DNA from: Actinomyces sp. | GTDB lineage: Bacteria > Actinomycetota > Actinomycetes > Actinomycetales > Actinomycetaceae | Assembly (NCBI GenBank): GCA_018375675.1 | Contig: JAHACW010000005.1 | Span: 1 to 61,723, forward strand | Length of the DNA: 61,723 nt | Direction: 5' to 3' | In this document: one piece after another, positions 16,773-24,539 of the stretch | Position numbering within the stretch: the stretch's first letter is position 1 | Layout of the letters: every line of letters begins with the position of its first letter | Translations under genes and position numbers: made by a program | The notes under the pieces: model-generated | What the model saw: the letters and a program-made list of their open reading frames with translations, nothing else | What the model was told of the DNA's origin: nothing | The model's database searches: none

Positions 16773-16891
16773 GGTGTCAGTCTGTCACGCGGACGCGCGT
16801 TGGGCGGTGGGTATCCGGTGTGCGGATGGTCGCGCGAGGCCGTGGCTGGCCTGGGCGCGCGTGGGGATCCGTGGCGATGTAGGTAAAGGGG

Positions 16892-16923
16892 GAGGGCCGA
16901 GGCAGTAGGTGCCTGCGGCCCTC
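16892..16923 (-). terminator. Hairpin terminator after the 77-residue ORF
   Basis: GAGGGCCGAGGCA pairs with TGCCTGCGGCCCTC around a five-base loop with one bulge, four bases beyond the stop at 16927. It supports transcription of the small gene and its upstream hydrolase on the minus strand. Confidence 0.7.
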
Positions 16924-16926
16924 ACA

Positions 16927-17160
16927 TTATGCGGGTTCCGGGTCGTCGCGGAACAGCTTGGGGAAGGGTGTCACGGGGACGGGCATGCGCTCCACGGGCG
17001 GTAAATGAGGACTGACCGCCTGCTCAGACTTCGGGTACAGTCGGGGCGACGATTCCGTGTTCAGGCAGTAGGGGGACAGTTCGCGGCGTGTCTCATCGGA
17101 CGCTGGAACCTGCGGCTCCGGCGCCGAATATTCAACGATACGCAGCTTATCTCTGCCCAT
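16927..17160 (-). CDS. Small proline-rich protein of unknown function downstream of hydrolase module 1
   Basis: 77 residues, Pro- and charge-rich (PEPQVPASDETRRELSPY in the first third, PPVERMPVPVTPF near the end), with one Cys, no signal peptide and no transmembrane helix. I do not recognise the family. Support for it being real: an ATG with a GGGTGG-like site upstream, a strong hairpin directly after the stop, and location 162 bp after module 1 on the same strand. Modules 2 and 3 have no equivalent. It could be an accessory or immunity factor for the hydrolase, or unrelated. Ribosome binding site is weak. Confidence 0.45.
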   Translation of the reverse strand: MGRDKLRIVEYSAPEPQVPASDETRRELSPYCLNTESSPRLYPKSEQAVSPHLPPVERMPVPVTPFPKLFRDDPEPA

Positions 17161-17322
17161 TGAGTGCCACCCTGTTCTGTCTCATATGCTCAGCCGCGCA
17201 GTAGTCTAACCGGGTGGAAGATGCTGCGCCATCCGGATTCTGAGCGACATCTGTCATCGTACACGACATTGGTCCCAAGTCATCGGACAACTGAGGATAG
17301 TTGCTCAGAATGTGTCAGCGGG

Positions 17323-19155
17323 CTACTTGCCGCGCTCCTTCTCGATGGCCGCCCACTCCTCGTCGGTCGTCTGTTTGCCGCCCGCGATGATGTTGCTGAA
17401 ATCCTGCGATGTGCGGGTGCCCTCATCAAAGTATGTGTCGTGGTTTGAGAAAGCGTGCGCGAGGTGTTGGGGTAATTGAGGTATTAAATCCTGGCCGTCA
17501 GGCGCAATAACTGACTCTGGTGTCCAGTACTTGTCTGAATCTGTCGCATCTCCGCTTAGGTGAACGATCCCGTCGAGTTTCTTGGGGTCACTTCCGTAGC
17601 CGATAATAGAGCCGGAGCCTTGAACCATATCGCCTTCGGGTACGGAGGACTCATAGACGTGCCCCTTGGGCACGTTGTACTGGTCGATGTTCTCGGCTCC
17701 GGCTCCTGGCGACCCGCACATGATGAAGTTGTCGACCGTTCCCTCCGCCACCTGCGTCATGGCCTTACCTGCGGTGGTCGATCCGTAGGAGTGGCCGATA
17801 ACGGTGTTCGTGAACGAGTGGCCGTTCGCGTTGCCGCTCGCGCGCAGCCCCTCCTCGAAGCGCGCGAGATGCGGGGCGGCCCGGTCGGCGTAACCGATGT
17901 CGGCAGCCTGGTAGATTTTGCCTCCGGGGCCCTCAGGGGCAACGTATCCGAGGTAGGAGATGGTGGCGACCCGGCTCGGATCCACACCCGTGTGTGCCGT
18001 CTGAGCCTTCAGGTTTTCATTAGCGTCCATGTACTTCTTGAGGTCGCTGCCCACGTGAGTGCCGATGCCGGGTACGAGGGTTGACACGTAGGACGCTGTG
18101 TCGGGGTTGCCCGATGACACGATCGCCGTTGTGCGCTTATGAGCTGTGTCGTAGTCGAAGTCGATGATGTAGGCGTTATCGAGCCCCTGATTTCCGCGCT
18201 CCCGATTATTGGTTTGTGCAGCGAGAGCGTGGAGGTCGTCGTGATGTTCCTCCGTCTCCTTGAGAAACTCCTCCGTAGCATCGTAGCGTTCCTTGAGTTT
18301 CCTGAGTGTCTCAGCGTCGACGGATGAGTCGGTTGTTGCGTCGTAGTACGCTTTCCTGGCATTGTCGCGTGCTGTAACCGCTGCGTCGTAGGCGATGTCG
18401 ATGTTTTCGAGTGCGCCACGCTGTGTGACGCCATCTTTATCGACGTACCCATTAAGAACGTTCCTGTTTGCCAGGTCACGGGCGGAGATGGGGAGGCCGT
18501 CGAGGTGGCGAATCTCTTCCGGACAATGCTCCGTGAGGTACTGCTTCTGATTGTCGCTGAGGGAGTTCCACCAGGCCGCGTTCTGGGAGGGCGACCAGTT
18601 CTTGTTCGGGTGGTCCGGCACGCCGATGACCTTATTGTCCCCGCCCTTATCGCCGTCGGTGGCGCGGTCGTTGTTGATGTCGCTCATCGCGTGGTACAGG
18701 TCGGTATCGACCTGGTCAGCGTCCTTGATGATCTGTTCGATCGTCGTCTTGAGGTGATCAGCAGCGAGCATCGCCTGGGTTTTAACTGAGTCGCTCTCGT
18801 TTTCGGCATGCGAGCTGACGGACCCGTCGGAATTGATTGTGCAGTAGTTTTCGGCGGCGTAGGCTTGTACGTTCTGGATGTTCGCCATGACCGTGGCGAC
18901 GCCGTCGTAGGCACCCTCGATGGCCATGAGTGCGCTGTTGACGTTCGTGGCGAGCCTCGCGAGCGCCGTCATGTTCTTTGAGGCCGCAGAGCGTATGGCG
19001 GTGACGGCGCTGCCCTGGGACTGGATAGCGTTGGTGGCGTCCTGCCCGTCGCTGGCGGCGGAGACGAGGGCTTTGCTGGTGGCAGCGAGGTCGGTGGCCG
19101 CCGATTCGAGCGGGCCCGTCGTCCAGGTGAGGATGTCTGCCCATGTGATGGCCAT
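17323..19155 (-). CDS. DUF1023 alpha/beta hydrolase with N-terminal WXG-like helical domain (module 1)
   Basis: 610 residues. Residues 1-150 are helical and begin with a W-x-x-GPL signature (TWTTGPL), as in type VII-secreted proteins. A connector with NWSPSQNAAWW and IRHLDGLP is typical of DUF1023 proteins. The C-terminal part is an alpha/beta hydrolase: nucleophile elbow GHSYGS (Ser456), acidic candidate in EGDM (Asp509) and His in SNHDTYF (His572). The likely reaction is ester hydrolysis, possibly of lipids; the substrate is unknown. No signal peptide. The start lies three bases after the stop of the 114-residue partner (TAA GCC ATG), so translation is coupled. Similar in full length to modules 2 and 3. 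Confidence 0.8.
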   Translation of the reverse strand: MAITWADILTWTTGPLESAATDLAATSKALVSAASDGQDATNAIQSQGSAVTAIRSAASKNMTALARLATNVNSALMAIEGAYDGVATVMANIQNVQAYAAENYCTINSDGSVSSHAENESDSVKTQAMLAADHLKTTIEQIIKDADQVDTDLYHAMSDINNDRATDGDKGGDNKVIGVPDHPNKNWSPSQNAAWWNSLSDNQKQYLTEHCPEEIRHLDGLPISARDLANRNVLNGYVDKDGVTQRGALENIDIAYDAAVTARDNARKAYYDATTDSSVDAETLRKLKERYDATEEFLKETEEHHDDLHALAAQTNNRERGNQGLDNAYIIDFDYDTAHKRTTAIVSSGNPDTASYVSTLVPGIGTHVGSDLKKYMDANENLKAQTAHTGVDPSRVATISYLGYVAPEGPGGKIYQAADIGYADRAAPHLARFEEGLRASGNANGHSFTNTVIGHSYGSTTAGKAMTQVAEGTVDNFIMCGSPGAGAENIDQYNVPKGHVYESSVPEGDMVQGSGSIIGYGSDPKKLDGIVHLSGDATDSDKYWTPESVIAPDGQDLIPQLPQHLAHAFSNHDTYFDEGTRTSQDFSNIIAGGKQTTDEEWAAIEKERGK

Positions 19156-19158
19156 GGC

Positions 19159-19503
19159 TTACTTGTCTTTCTTCGATGAGACGGGCGGGCAGGGCTCGGG
19201 GACGTCGGCCAGGACCTGGTTCATCGACTGCTGGTTGATGTCCTCGGTCGCCTGGAACTGGGTGGCGCAGGACTGAACGTCGTCGGCGAGGCTCGTGAGG
19301 GACTTGCTGAGCGCGAGGATCTGGTCGTCGATGTGCTCGCCGGCGTATTGTGCCTGAGCGCCCGATGAGCCTCCGGACATGGCGGATGAGACGTTATAGA
19401 GCGCGTACGCGACGTTTTCCTGACCTCCGACGGTGGAGGAGAGGCCGCTCATAGCGTTGGAGAATCGTTCGAGGTCACCCTCGCGAATGTCAAGGTCGGA
19501 CAT
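19159..19503 (-). CDS. EspC/WXG100-like small helical protein (module 1)
   Basis: 114 residues, no signal peptide. Begins MSDLDIREGDLERFS, continues with two predicted long helices separated near GGSSGAQAQYAGEH, and ends PEPCPPV plus a basic tail. Size, helical hairpin layout and pairing with a DUF1023 protein fit EspC-like or WXG100-superfamily type VII substrates, although the WXG triplet itself is absent. Likely function: export partner or chaperone of the hydrolase encoded three bases downstream. I use the ATG at 19503, which gives exactly the same length as the other two paralogues, rather than an ATG 18 bases upstream. A TAGAAT-containing motif shared with module 3 lies 40 bases upstream. 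Confidence 0.78.
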   Translation of the reverse strand: MSDLDIREGDLERFSNAMSGLSSTVGGQENVAYALYNVSSAMSGGSSGAQAQYAGEHIDDQILALSKSLTSLADDVQSCATQFQATEDINQQSMNQVLADVPEPCPPVSSKKDK

Positions 19504-19540
19504 GGTGTGGTCCTGAATCAAGCGACGTTGGTTTAGGATT

Positions 19541-19557
19541 CTATTCTACCGACTTGA
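19541..19557 (-). promoter_or_regulatory. Shared promoter motif, module 1
   Basis: On the minus strand TCAAGTCGGTAGAATAG, identical over 17 bp to 24372-24356 upstream of module 3. TAGAAT is a plausible -10 element 40 bases before the ATG at 19503. I see no good -35 hexamer, so an alternative sigma factor or an activator is possible. Confidence 0.55.
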
Positions 19558-19690
19558 CGAGGCCGTAGGGGTTCGATGCGACGGGTGAGATGGGGGTAGT
19601 GACAAACCGAGATGTTGTGATCGTCCGGCCCCATCTATCCTGTCGGTGCTGTCTCATTCCTGTTCAAGTGGGCTCGTCTCCCCGTGCAAC

Positions 19691-19723
19691 AGTGCTCCCA
19701 GCCTGTCGAGGGATGGGAGCACT
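19691..19723 (-). terminator. Hairpin terminator after hydrolase module 2
   Basis: AGTGCTCCCA and TGGGAGCACT form a perfect 10-bp stem around a 13-base loop, 27 bp after the stop at 19750. It separates module 2 from module 1. Confidence 0.7.
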
Positions 19724-19749
19724 ATTGAAGGGGGGCAGTGGTCGGAGTC

Positions 19750-21552
19750 CTACTTCCGACGTTCAGCCTGGATGGCCGCCCACTGCGCGTCGGTCGTCGG
19801 ATTCTTGCCGGCGAGGATGTGGGCGATGTCCTCAGCTGCGCGAGAGCCCTCCTTGAAGTATTCCGAGTGGTTTGAGAGGGGATGGAAAGAGGTGGAGGTT
19901 GCTTCAAATTTTGGATTCGGGAATATGCGGAACAGTCGTCTGTTGAGATCAGTGTCGCTCACGTCTCCGCTGATATGGCTCATTCCTTCGAGTTTCTGGG
20001 GGTTTTTCCCGTAACTACGATCAGTTCCGAGGCCTTCCACCATGTCGCCTGCGTAGGCGGAGGATTCGTACACGTGTCCCTTGGGGACGTTGTACTGGTC
20101 GATGCTCTGCACACCTGAGCCGGGTGAGCCGGTCAGGATGAGGCGGTCGATCGTGCCGGGAGCGGTTTGTGTGGCCGCGATGCCGCCCGCAGTTGATCCA
20201 TAGGAGTGGGTGGCGAGTGTGTTGAGGAAGGTGTGGTTGTTTGCGTTCCCGTGCGCGCGCAGCCCCTCCATAAAACGGGCGATTTTCGGGGCGCCTTCTT
20301 TTGCGTAGTCAATGTCGGCAGCTTGAAAGATCCCGAGATCGTGGAAGGAGTTCTTTGGAGCTACGTAGCCGAGGTAGGAGATCGCGGCGACGTTCTTAAG
20401 ATCGACTCCTGCATGTTTCGTGAGCTGTCTGAGGCGATCGTTGATCTCCATGTATTGAGGGAGGCTATCGTGAACGTTGGTGCCGATGCCCGGCACGAGC
20501 GTTGATACGTAGGACGCAGTGTCAGGGTTACCCGAAGCGACGATGGCTGTCGAGCGATGATGCTTCGTGTCGTAATTGAAATCAAGCAGATACCTTCGCG
20601 CAGGGTCATCTTCCTTGCGCCCATCGTTGTTGATCTGCTTCTCGAGGGTCTCGAGGTCATTGAGGACTTTCTCTGCCTGGTCAAGCTTCAGCTTGGCGGC
20701 ATTCTCGTCTGAGTAGAGTTGTTTTAGGCCCGGAAACAGTGAACGACGTCCGTAGGCAATCCTGTATTCAGTTTTCGCCTCCTCGGCAGCTTGCTTGGCG
20801 TCGGCGAGGGCGCCCTGGCGCTTGTTGCCATAGGCGTCCACGTAACCGTAGAGCGCGTTTCGGTTGGCCTCGTCGCGAATGGTTGCCGGGAGCCCGTCGA
20901 GGTGTCGGATATCGTCCGGGCAATGTTCCGTAAGGAACCTCTTGCGCTCCTCCGGTAGTGCCCTCCACCAGGCTGCGTTCTGGGATGGACTCCAGTTCGC
21001 CTGGGGGAAGTCGGGCACGCCGACGACCTTGTTGTCGGCTCCGTCCCCATCCGTGTAGGTGTCGGTGTTGACTGCTTTGAGGGCGCTGCAGAGTTCGCTG
21101 TCGACGCGCTCGGCATCCTCGAGGATTGTTTTCACCTTCTCCGTGAGCGTTATTTTGGATGTTCGAGCGTCGATAATTGCTTGTTTGTCGACGGCATCGG
21201 TCGGGGTGCAGTTGACGGAGCCATCGGACGCAATCGTGCAGTTTTTCGCGCTGGCGTAGGCCATTGCATCTTCGACTCTCGCCTTGATCGTGGCGACCCC
21301 GTCGCGCGCGCCTTCGATCGCCATAAGGGCGCCGTTGACGTTGGTGAGTGCTTGCTCGAGTGTGCTGAGGTTCTTGCTGGTTGCTGCGCGCATGGCCAGG
21401 ACGGCGACGCCCTCCGATCGGACGGCGCAGACGGCGCCCTCGCCGGTATCGTAGGCCTCGCGCAGGCCCTTGCTCGCCTGGTAGAGGTCGGTTGCGGCGT
21501 TGTCAAGGGGGCCGGGGTCCCATGAGGTGATGGACGACCATGTGAGAGCCAT
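19750..21552 (-). CDS. DUF1023 alpha/beta hydrolase with N-terminal WXG-like helical domain (module 2)
   Basis: 600 residues, same plan as the module 1 protein. The N-terminus has SWDPGPLDNAATDL, a conserved Cys in KNCTIASDGS and the helical domain; the connector has NWSPSQNAAWW and EHCPDDIRHLDG. The hydrolase part has its nucleophile in THSYGS (Ser450; the usual first Gly is Thr), an acidic candidate in AGDM and His562 in SNHSEYF. The central linker (about residues 230-320) is the most diverged part among the three paralogues. The ATG follows the partner gene stop by three bases (TAA CGC ATG). Likely an exported esterase/lipase; substrate unknown. Confidence 0.8.
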   Translation of the reverse strand: MALTWSSITSWDPGPLDNAATDLYQASKGLREAYDTGEGAVCAVRSEGVAVLAMRAATSKNLSTLEQALTNVNGALMAIEGARDGVATIKARVEDAMAYASAKNCTIASDGSVNCTPTDAVDKQAIIDARTSKITLTEKVKTILEDAERVDSELCSALKAVNTDTYTDGDGADNKVVGVPDFPQANWSPSQNAAWWRALPEERKRFLTEHCPDDIRHLDGLPATIRDEANRNALYGYVDAYGNKRQGALADAKQAAEEAKTEYRIAYGRRSLFPGLKQLYSDENAAKLKLDQAEKVLNDLETLEKQINNDGRKEDDPARRYLLDFNYDTKHHRSTAIVASGNPDTASYVSTLVPGIGTNVHDSLPQYMEINDRLRQLTKHAGVDLKNVAAISYLGYVAPKNSFHDLGIFQAADIDYAKEGAPKIARFMEGLRAHGNANNHTFLNTLATHSYGSTAGGIAATQTAPGTIDRLILTGSPGSGVQSIDQYNVPKGHVYESSAYAGDMVEGLGTDRSYGKNPQKLEGMSHISGDVSDTDLNRRLFRIFPNPKFEATSTSFHPLSNHSEYFKEGSRAAEDIAHILAGKNPTTDAQWAAIQAERRK

Positions 21553-21555
21553 GCG

Positions 21556-21900
21556 TTACTGTCCCTTCGTCAAGCCGACGGGCGGGCAGGGTACGGGGAT
21601 GCTTGCCATGATCATCTGAATTGCGATCTCGTTGATCTCTTCAATCGCTTGGAATTGGTTGGCAGAGTTCTTCACGTTGTCGGCCAAGTCGGCGAGCGAA
21701 GCCTTCAGTGCTCTGATCTGTGCTTCCATGTGCTCGCCCGCGTATATTGCCTGCGTGCAAGATGACGCATCGGGCATGGCTGACTGTACCTCGGCGAGGC
21801 TTAGAGGGAGGGTGGCGTAGTGGGCGACCTTTCCGGAGAGGTCATGCAAGCGGCTGGAGAACCCCTCGAGATCCCCCTGCTGAATCTTCAGATCGGGCAT
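21556..21900 (-). CDS. EspC/WXG100-like small helical protein (module 2)
   Basis: 114 residues, the most diverged of the three small paralogues: MPDLKIQQGDLEGFS at the start, AIYAGEHMEAQIRALKASL in the middle and VPCPPV near the end. The conserved QFQA(T/I)E(D/E)IN segment precedes the last helix. No signal peptide or transmembrane helix. Expected to act with the hydrolase encoded three bases downstream, as an export partner or chaperone in a type VII-like route. A TAGAAT hexamer lies at 21950-21945, 45 bases before the start, but the rest of the module 1/3 promoter motif is not kept. Confidence 0.76.
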   Translation of the reverse strand: MPDLKIQQGDLEGFSSRLHDLSGKVAHYATLPLSLAEVQSAMPDASSCTQAIYAGEHMEAQIRALKASLADLADNVKNSANQFQAIEEINEIAIQMIMASIPVPCPPVGLTKGQ

Positions 21901-22024
21901 CGTTGTCCTGTCCTTGAGCTGAATCAGTGCTTCGTCAGCTCGCCATTCTAGCGTTGTCAGAGCGTGCGGGGGTGGCGTCTAGAGTGCTGAGACAGTCCGA
22001 AGGCGCTCGGCATCCCACATGCAC

Positions 22025-22059
22025 CGGCGGCTCCAGCCTGCGGGAGGCCGGGACCGCCG
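22025..22059 (-). terminator. Imperfect hairpin after hydrolase module 3
   Basis: CGGCGG-CTCC and GGACCGCCG arms can pair around an internal GC-rich loop, about 20 bp after the stop at 22078. Weaker than the other terminators listed. Confidence 0.4.
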
Positions 22060-22077
22060 TTTGGAGCGGGCTAATGG

Positions 22078-23964
22078 TCACCAGTGCCGTTGGAGAGGAT
22101 CCCCCGGCATGACGTCTGACGGCGAAGGTGGCGGTGTTTGCTTTTCAGCGTCTTCCATGAGTTTCTTCAGCCAGGGTTTCCGGTCGAGCTCTGTTACTTT
22201 TCCTTGAGCTGTCTGGAGTGCGTCCCATTCCTTGTCCGTCGTGGGGTTGCCGCCGGCGACGATGTTCGCGAAGTCCTGAGACGTCCGAGTGCCCTCGTGG
22301 AAGTAGGCCATGTGGTTCTCGGTTGTCATTTTGCCCGCAAGAGGTGCGTACTCGGCGGAGCCAGTTGCGTCGCCGCTCAGGTGGGTGATCCCCTCGAGAT
22401 TTTGGGGGTCTTTTCCGTATCCCATAATGGCGCCTAAGCCTTCGACGAAATCTCCGGAGGGAACGGCCGAAACGTAGACGTTTCCCTTGGGGACGTTGTA
22501 CTCATCGATGGAATCGACCCCGCCTCCGGGGGAGCCGGCCAGGATGAGGCGGTCGACGGTGCCGGGGGCCATAAGCGTTGCGCTCTTACCTCCCGTCGTT
22601 GAGCCGTAGGAGTGGGTGAGGAGCGTGTTGAGGAACTTGTGGCCATTGGCGTTCGCGCTCGCGCGCAGCCCCTCCTCGAATTGGGCGAGCTTGGGGGCGG
22701 CTCGGTTTGCATAGCCGATGTCGGCAGCTTGAACGATTCCGAGGTCGTGGAAAGAGTTCTTGGGGGCGACGTAGCCGAGGTAGGAGATGGCAGCAACGTT
22801 GTTCGGGTTGACCCCTGCGTGCTTGGTCTGATCCCTGAGCCGGTCGTTGAAGTCCATGTAGTAGTCGAGGTCGCCGCGAACGTTTGTGCCGATGCCGGGG
22901 ACGACGGTTGACACGTGCGTGGCGGTGTCGGGGTTGCCCGCGGAGACGATGGCGGTCGTGCGATGGTATTTCTCGTCGTAGTTGAAATCGAGTAGGTAGG
23001 CGGGAGCAAGGCCGTTGGTCAGTCGATGGATCGGGTCTGTTTGCGATTTGATGGCCTTGAGGTCCTGGTACTTCTCCAGTGCTTGCTCGTACTCTCTCTT
23101 TGCCGTCGCCACCTCAGGGTCGGTGTAGTCGATTTTGGCGAGGGCGGGGTTGAGTTTCTTGTCTGTGCTCTTTTTGAGGGCGGCTTGATATTTGGCATTG
23201 GCATCGTTGACTTCCTGCTCGGCATCTGCGAGGGCGCCCTTGTGGTACTCGCCCTTGTCGTCGAAGTAGCCGTCGAGGGCGAAGCGGTTGGCCCTGTCGC
23301 GCGCGTATGCCGGAAGGCCGTCAAGGTGGCGAATGTCGTCGGGGCGGTGGTCCATGAGGAGCTGCTTGCGGTCCTCGGGCAGCGAGTTCCACCAGGCGGC
23401 GACCTGGGAGGGGGACCAGTTCGGCTGGGGGAGGTCGGGGACGCCGATGACCTTGTTGTTCGCTCCCTCTCCGTCCGTGTAACGGTCGTTGTTGATGTCG
23501 GCAAGGGCGTGGTAGAGATCGGTGTCGACTTGGTCGGCGTACTTGAGGATTTCCTTCACCATGTCAGACAGCGATATTTTCGCGAGGAGTATGTCTTTGT
23601 TTTGCGTGTCGGGATCAATTGTGTGAACGGTTCCGTCAGCATCGATCGTGCATTGGTTCTCCGCGGCGGAGGCCAGTGTGCTCTCAGCGTGGCCGATGAC
23701 CTCACCGACCCCGTCGCGTGCGCCCTCGATGGCCATCAGGGCGCCGTTGACGTTGGTGAGGGCGCGCTCGAGCGAGGCGAGGTTGGAGATGGTCGTCGCG
23801 CGCATCGCGGTGACGGCATCGCCTTCGGACTGAAGCGCGTTCAGATGATCCTGACCTTTTTCGTAGGCCTCGCGCAGACCCTGGCTAGCCTCGAACAATG
23901 TCTGCGCGATCTCGTCGAGCGGACCGGTCTTCCACTCGAGAATGTTTGCCCATGTGATCGCCAT
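22078..23964 (-). CDS. DUF1023 alpha/beta hydrolase with N-terminal WXG-like helical domain (module 3)
   Basis: 628 residues, the longest paralogue. N-terminal EWKTGPLDEIA signature, conserved Cys in NQCTIDADGTV, connector with NWSPSQVAAWW and RPDDIRHLDGLP (Arg replaces the Cys found in modules 1 and 2). Catalytic set: THSYGS (Ser452), SGDF (acidic candidate) and ENHMAYF (His551). Unlike the others it has a charged and Pro-rich C-terminal extension of about 40 residues (LDRKPWLKKLMED, then TPPPSPSD). Three-base gap to the partner gene (TGA GAC ATG). Probable exported esterase/lipase; the tail may be a targeting or partner-binding element. Confidence 0.8.
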   Translation of the reverse strand: MAITWANILEWKTGPLDEIAQTLFEASQGLREAYEKGQDHLNALQSEGDAVTAMRATTISNLASLERALTNVNGALMAIEGARDGVGEVIGHAESTLASAAENQCTIDADGTVHTIDPDTQNKDILLAKISLSDMVKEILKYADQVDTDLYHALADINNDRYTDGEGANNKVIGVPDLPQPNWSPSQVAAWWNSLPEDRKQLLMDHRPDDIRHLDGLPAYARDRANRFALDGYFDDKGEYHKGALADAEQEVNDANAKYQAALKKSTDKKLNPALAKIDYTDPEVATAKREYEQALEKYQDLKAIKSQTDPIHRLTNGLAPAYLLDFNYDEKYHRTTAIVSAGNPDTATHVSTVVPGIGTNVRGDLDYYMDFNDRLRDQTKHAGVNPNNVAAISYLGYVAPKNSFHDLGIVQAADIGYANRAAPKLAQFEEGLRASANANGHKFLNTLLTHSYGSTTGGKSATLMAPGTVDRLILAGSPGGGVDSIDEYNVPKGNVYVSAVPSGDFVEGLGAIMGYGKDPQNLEGITHLSGDATGSAEYAPLAGKMTTENHMAYFHEGTRTSQDFANIVAGGNPTTDKEWDALQTAQGKVTELDRKPWLKKLMEDAEKQTPPPSPSDVMPGDPLQRHW

Positions 23965-23967
23965 GTC

Positions 23968-24312
23968 TCATTCTCCCTTCGAGGGGCCCACGGGCGGGCA
24001 GGGGTCGGGGATGCTGGCCATGACCTGCTGGATCGCCTGCTGGTTGATCTCTTCGGTCGCCTGGAACTGCTTGGCCGCGGCCTCCACGTTGTCGGCCAGG
24101 GTTACGAATGAGGCCCTCAGTGCCCTCAGCTCGTCCTCCATGTGTTCACCCGCGTACTGTGCCTGCTTGTGGGAGGAGCCGCCAGTCATGGCCGAGGCAA
24201 CCTTGCACAGGTCGGAGGGGTTGTCGATGAAGCCGCCAACCTCGGTGGAGAGGTCGCGCAGTTTGGCGGAAAAGTTCTCGAGGTCTCCCTCGCGGATGTC
24301 AAGGTCGGGCAT
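23968..24312 (-). CDS. EspC/WXG100-like small helical protein (module 3)
   Basis: 114 residues, first gene of the three-module array in transcription order. Begins MPDLDIREGDLENFS and keeps KQAQYAGEHMEDELRALRAS, FQATEEINQQAIQQ and PDPCPPV, close to module 1. Predicted helical hairpin without signal peptide or transmembrane segment. Likely export partner of the following hydrolase. A 17-bp motif identical to that of module 1 (24372-24356) lies 46 bases upstream. The gene is divergent from the acidic protein gene at 24540. Confidence 0.78.
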   Translation of the reverse strand: MPDLDIREGDLENFSAKLRDLSTEVGGFIDNPSDLCKVASAMTGGSSHKQAQYAGEHMEDELRALRASFVTLADNVEAAAKQFQATEEINQQAIQQVMASIPDPCPPVGPSKGE

Positions 24313-24355
24313 CGTCGTCCTGTTCGTCGTGCCGGCATTGTGCTGTGCTGGCTCA

Positions 24356-24372
24356 CTATTCTACCGACTTGA
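24356..24372 (-). promoter_or_regulatory. Shared promoter motif, module 3
   Basis: Same 17-bp sequence as 19557-19541 with the TAGAAT hexamer. Conservation here while flanking DNA differs suggests function rather than recent duplication of the whole region. Confidence 0.55.
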
Positions 24373-24539
24373 AAAGGCCTCAGCGCGATGGAGCGCATGG
24401 CCGAGATGCCTCGTCGACGCCCGTAATATCGCCTGATAATTACGTGGTATCTACCGCAATGTGCCTGTGTCGTTCGAGCTTCTTTTGGAACGTATGAAAC
24501 AATGGCCAGGAGCGCCCCATACACGTGAAGGAAAGAGCG

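Noticed and set aside
17323..24312. LXG-type polymorphic toxins with separate immunity genes
   Set aside because: The C-terminal domains are homologous alpha/beta hydrolases, not variable toxin tips, and no immunity-like gene follows modules 2 and 3.
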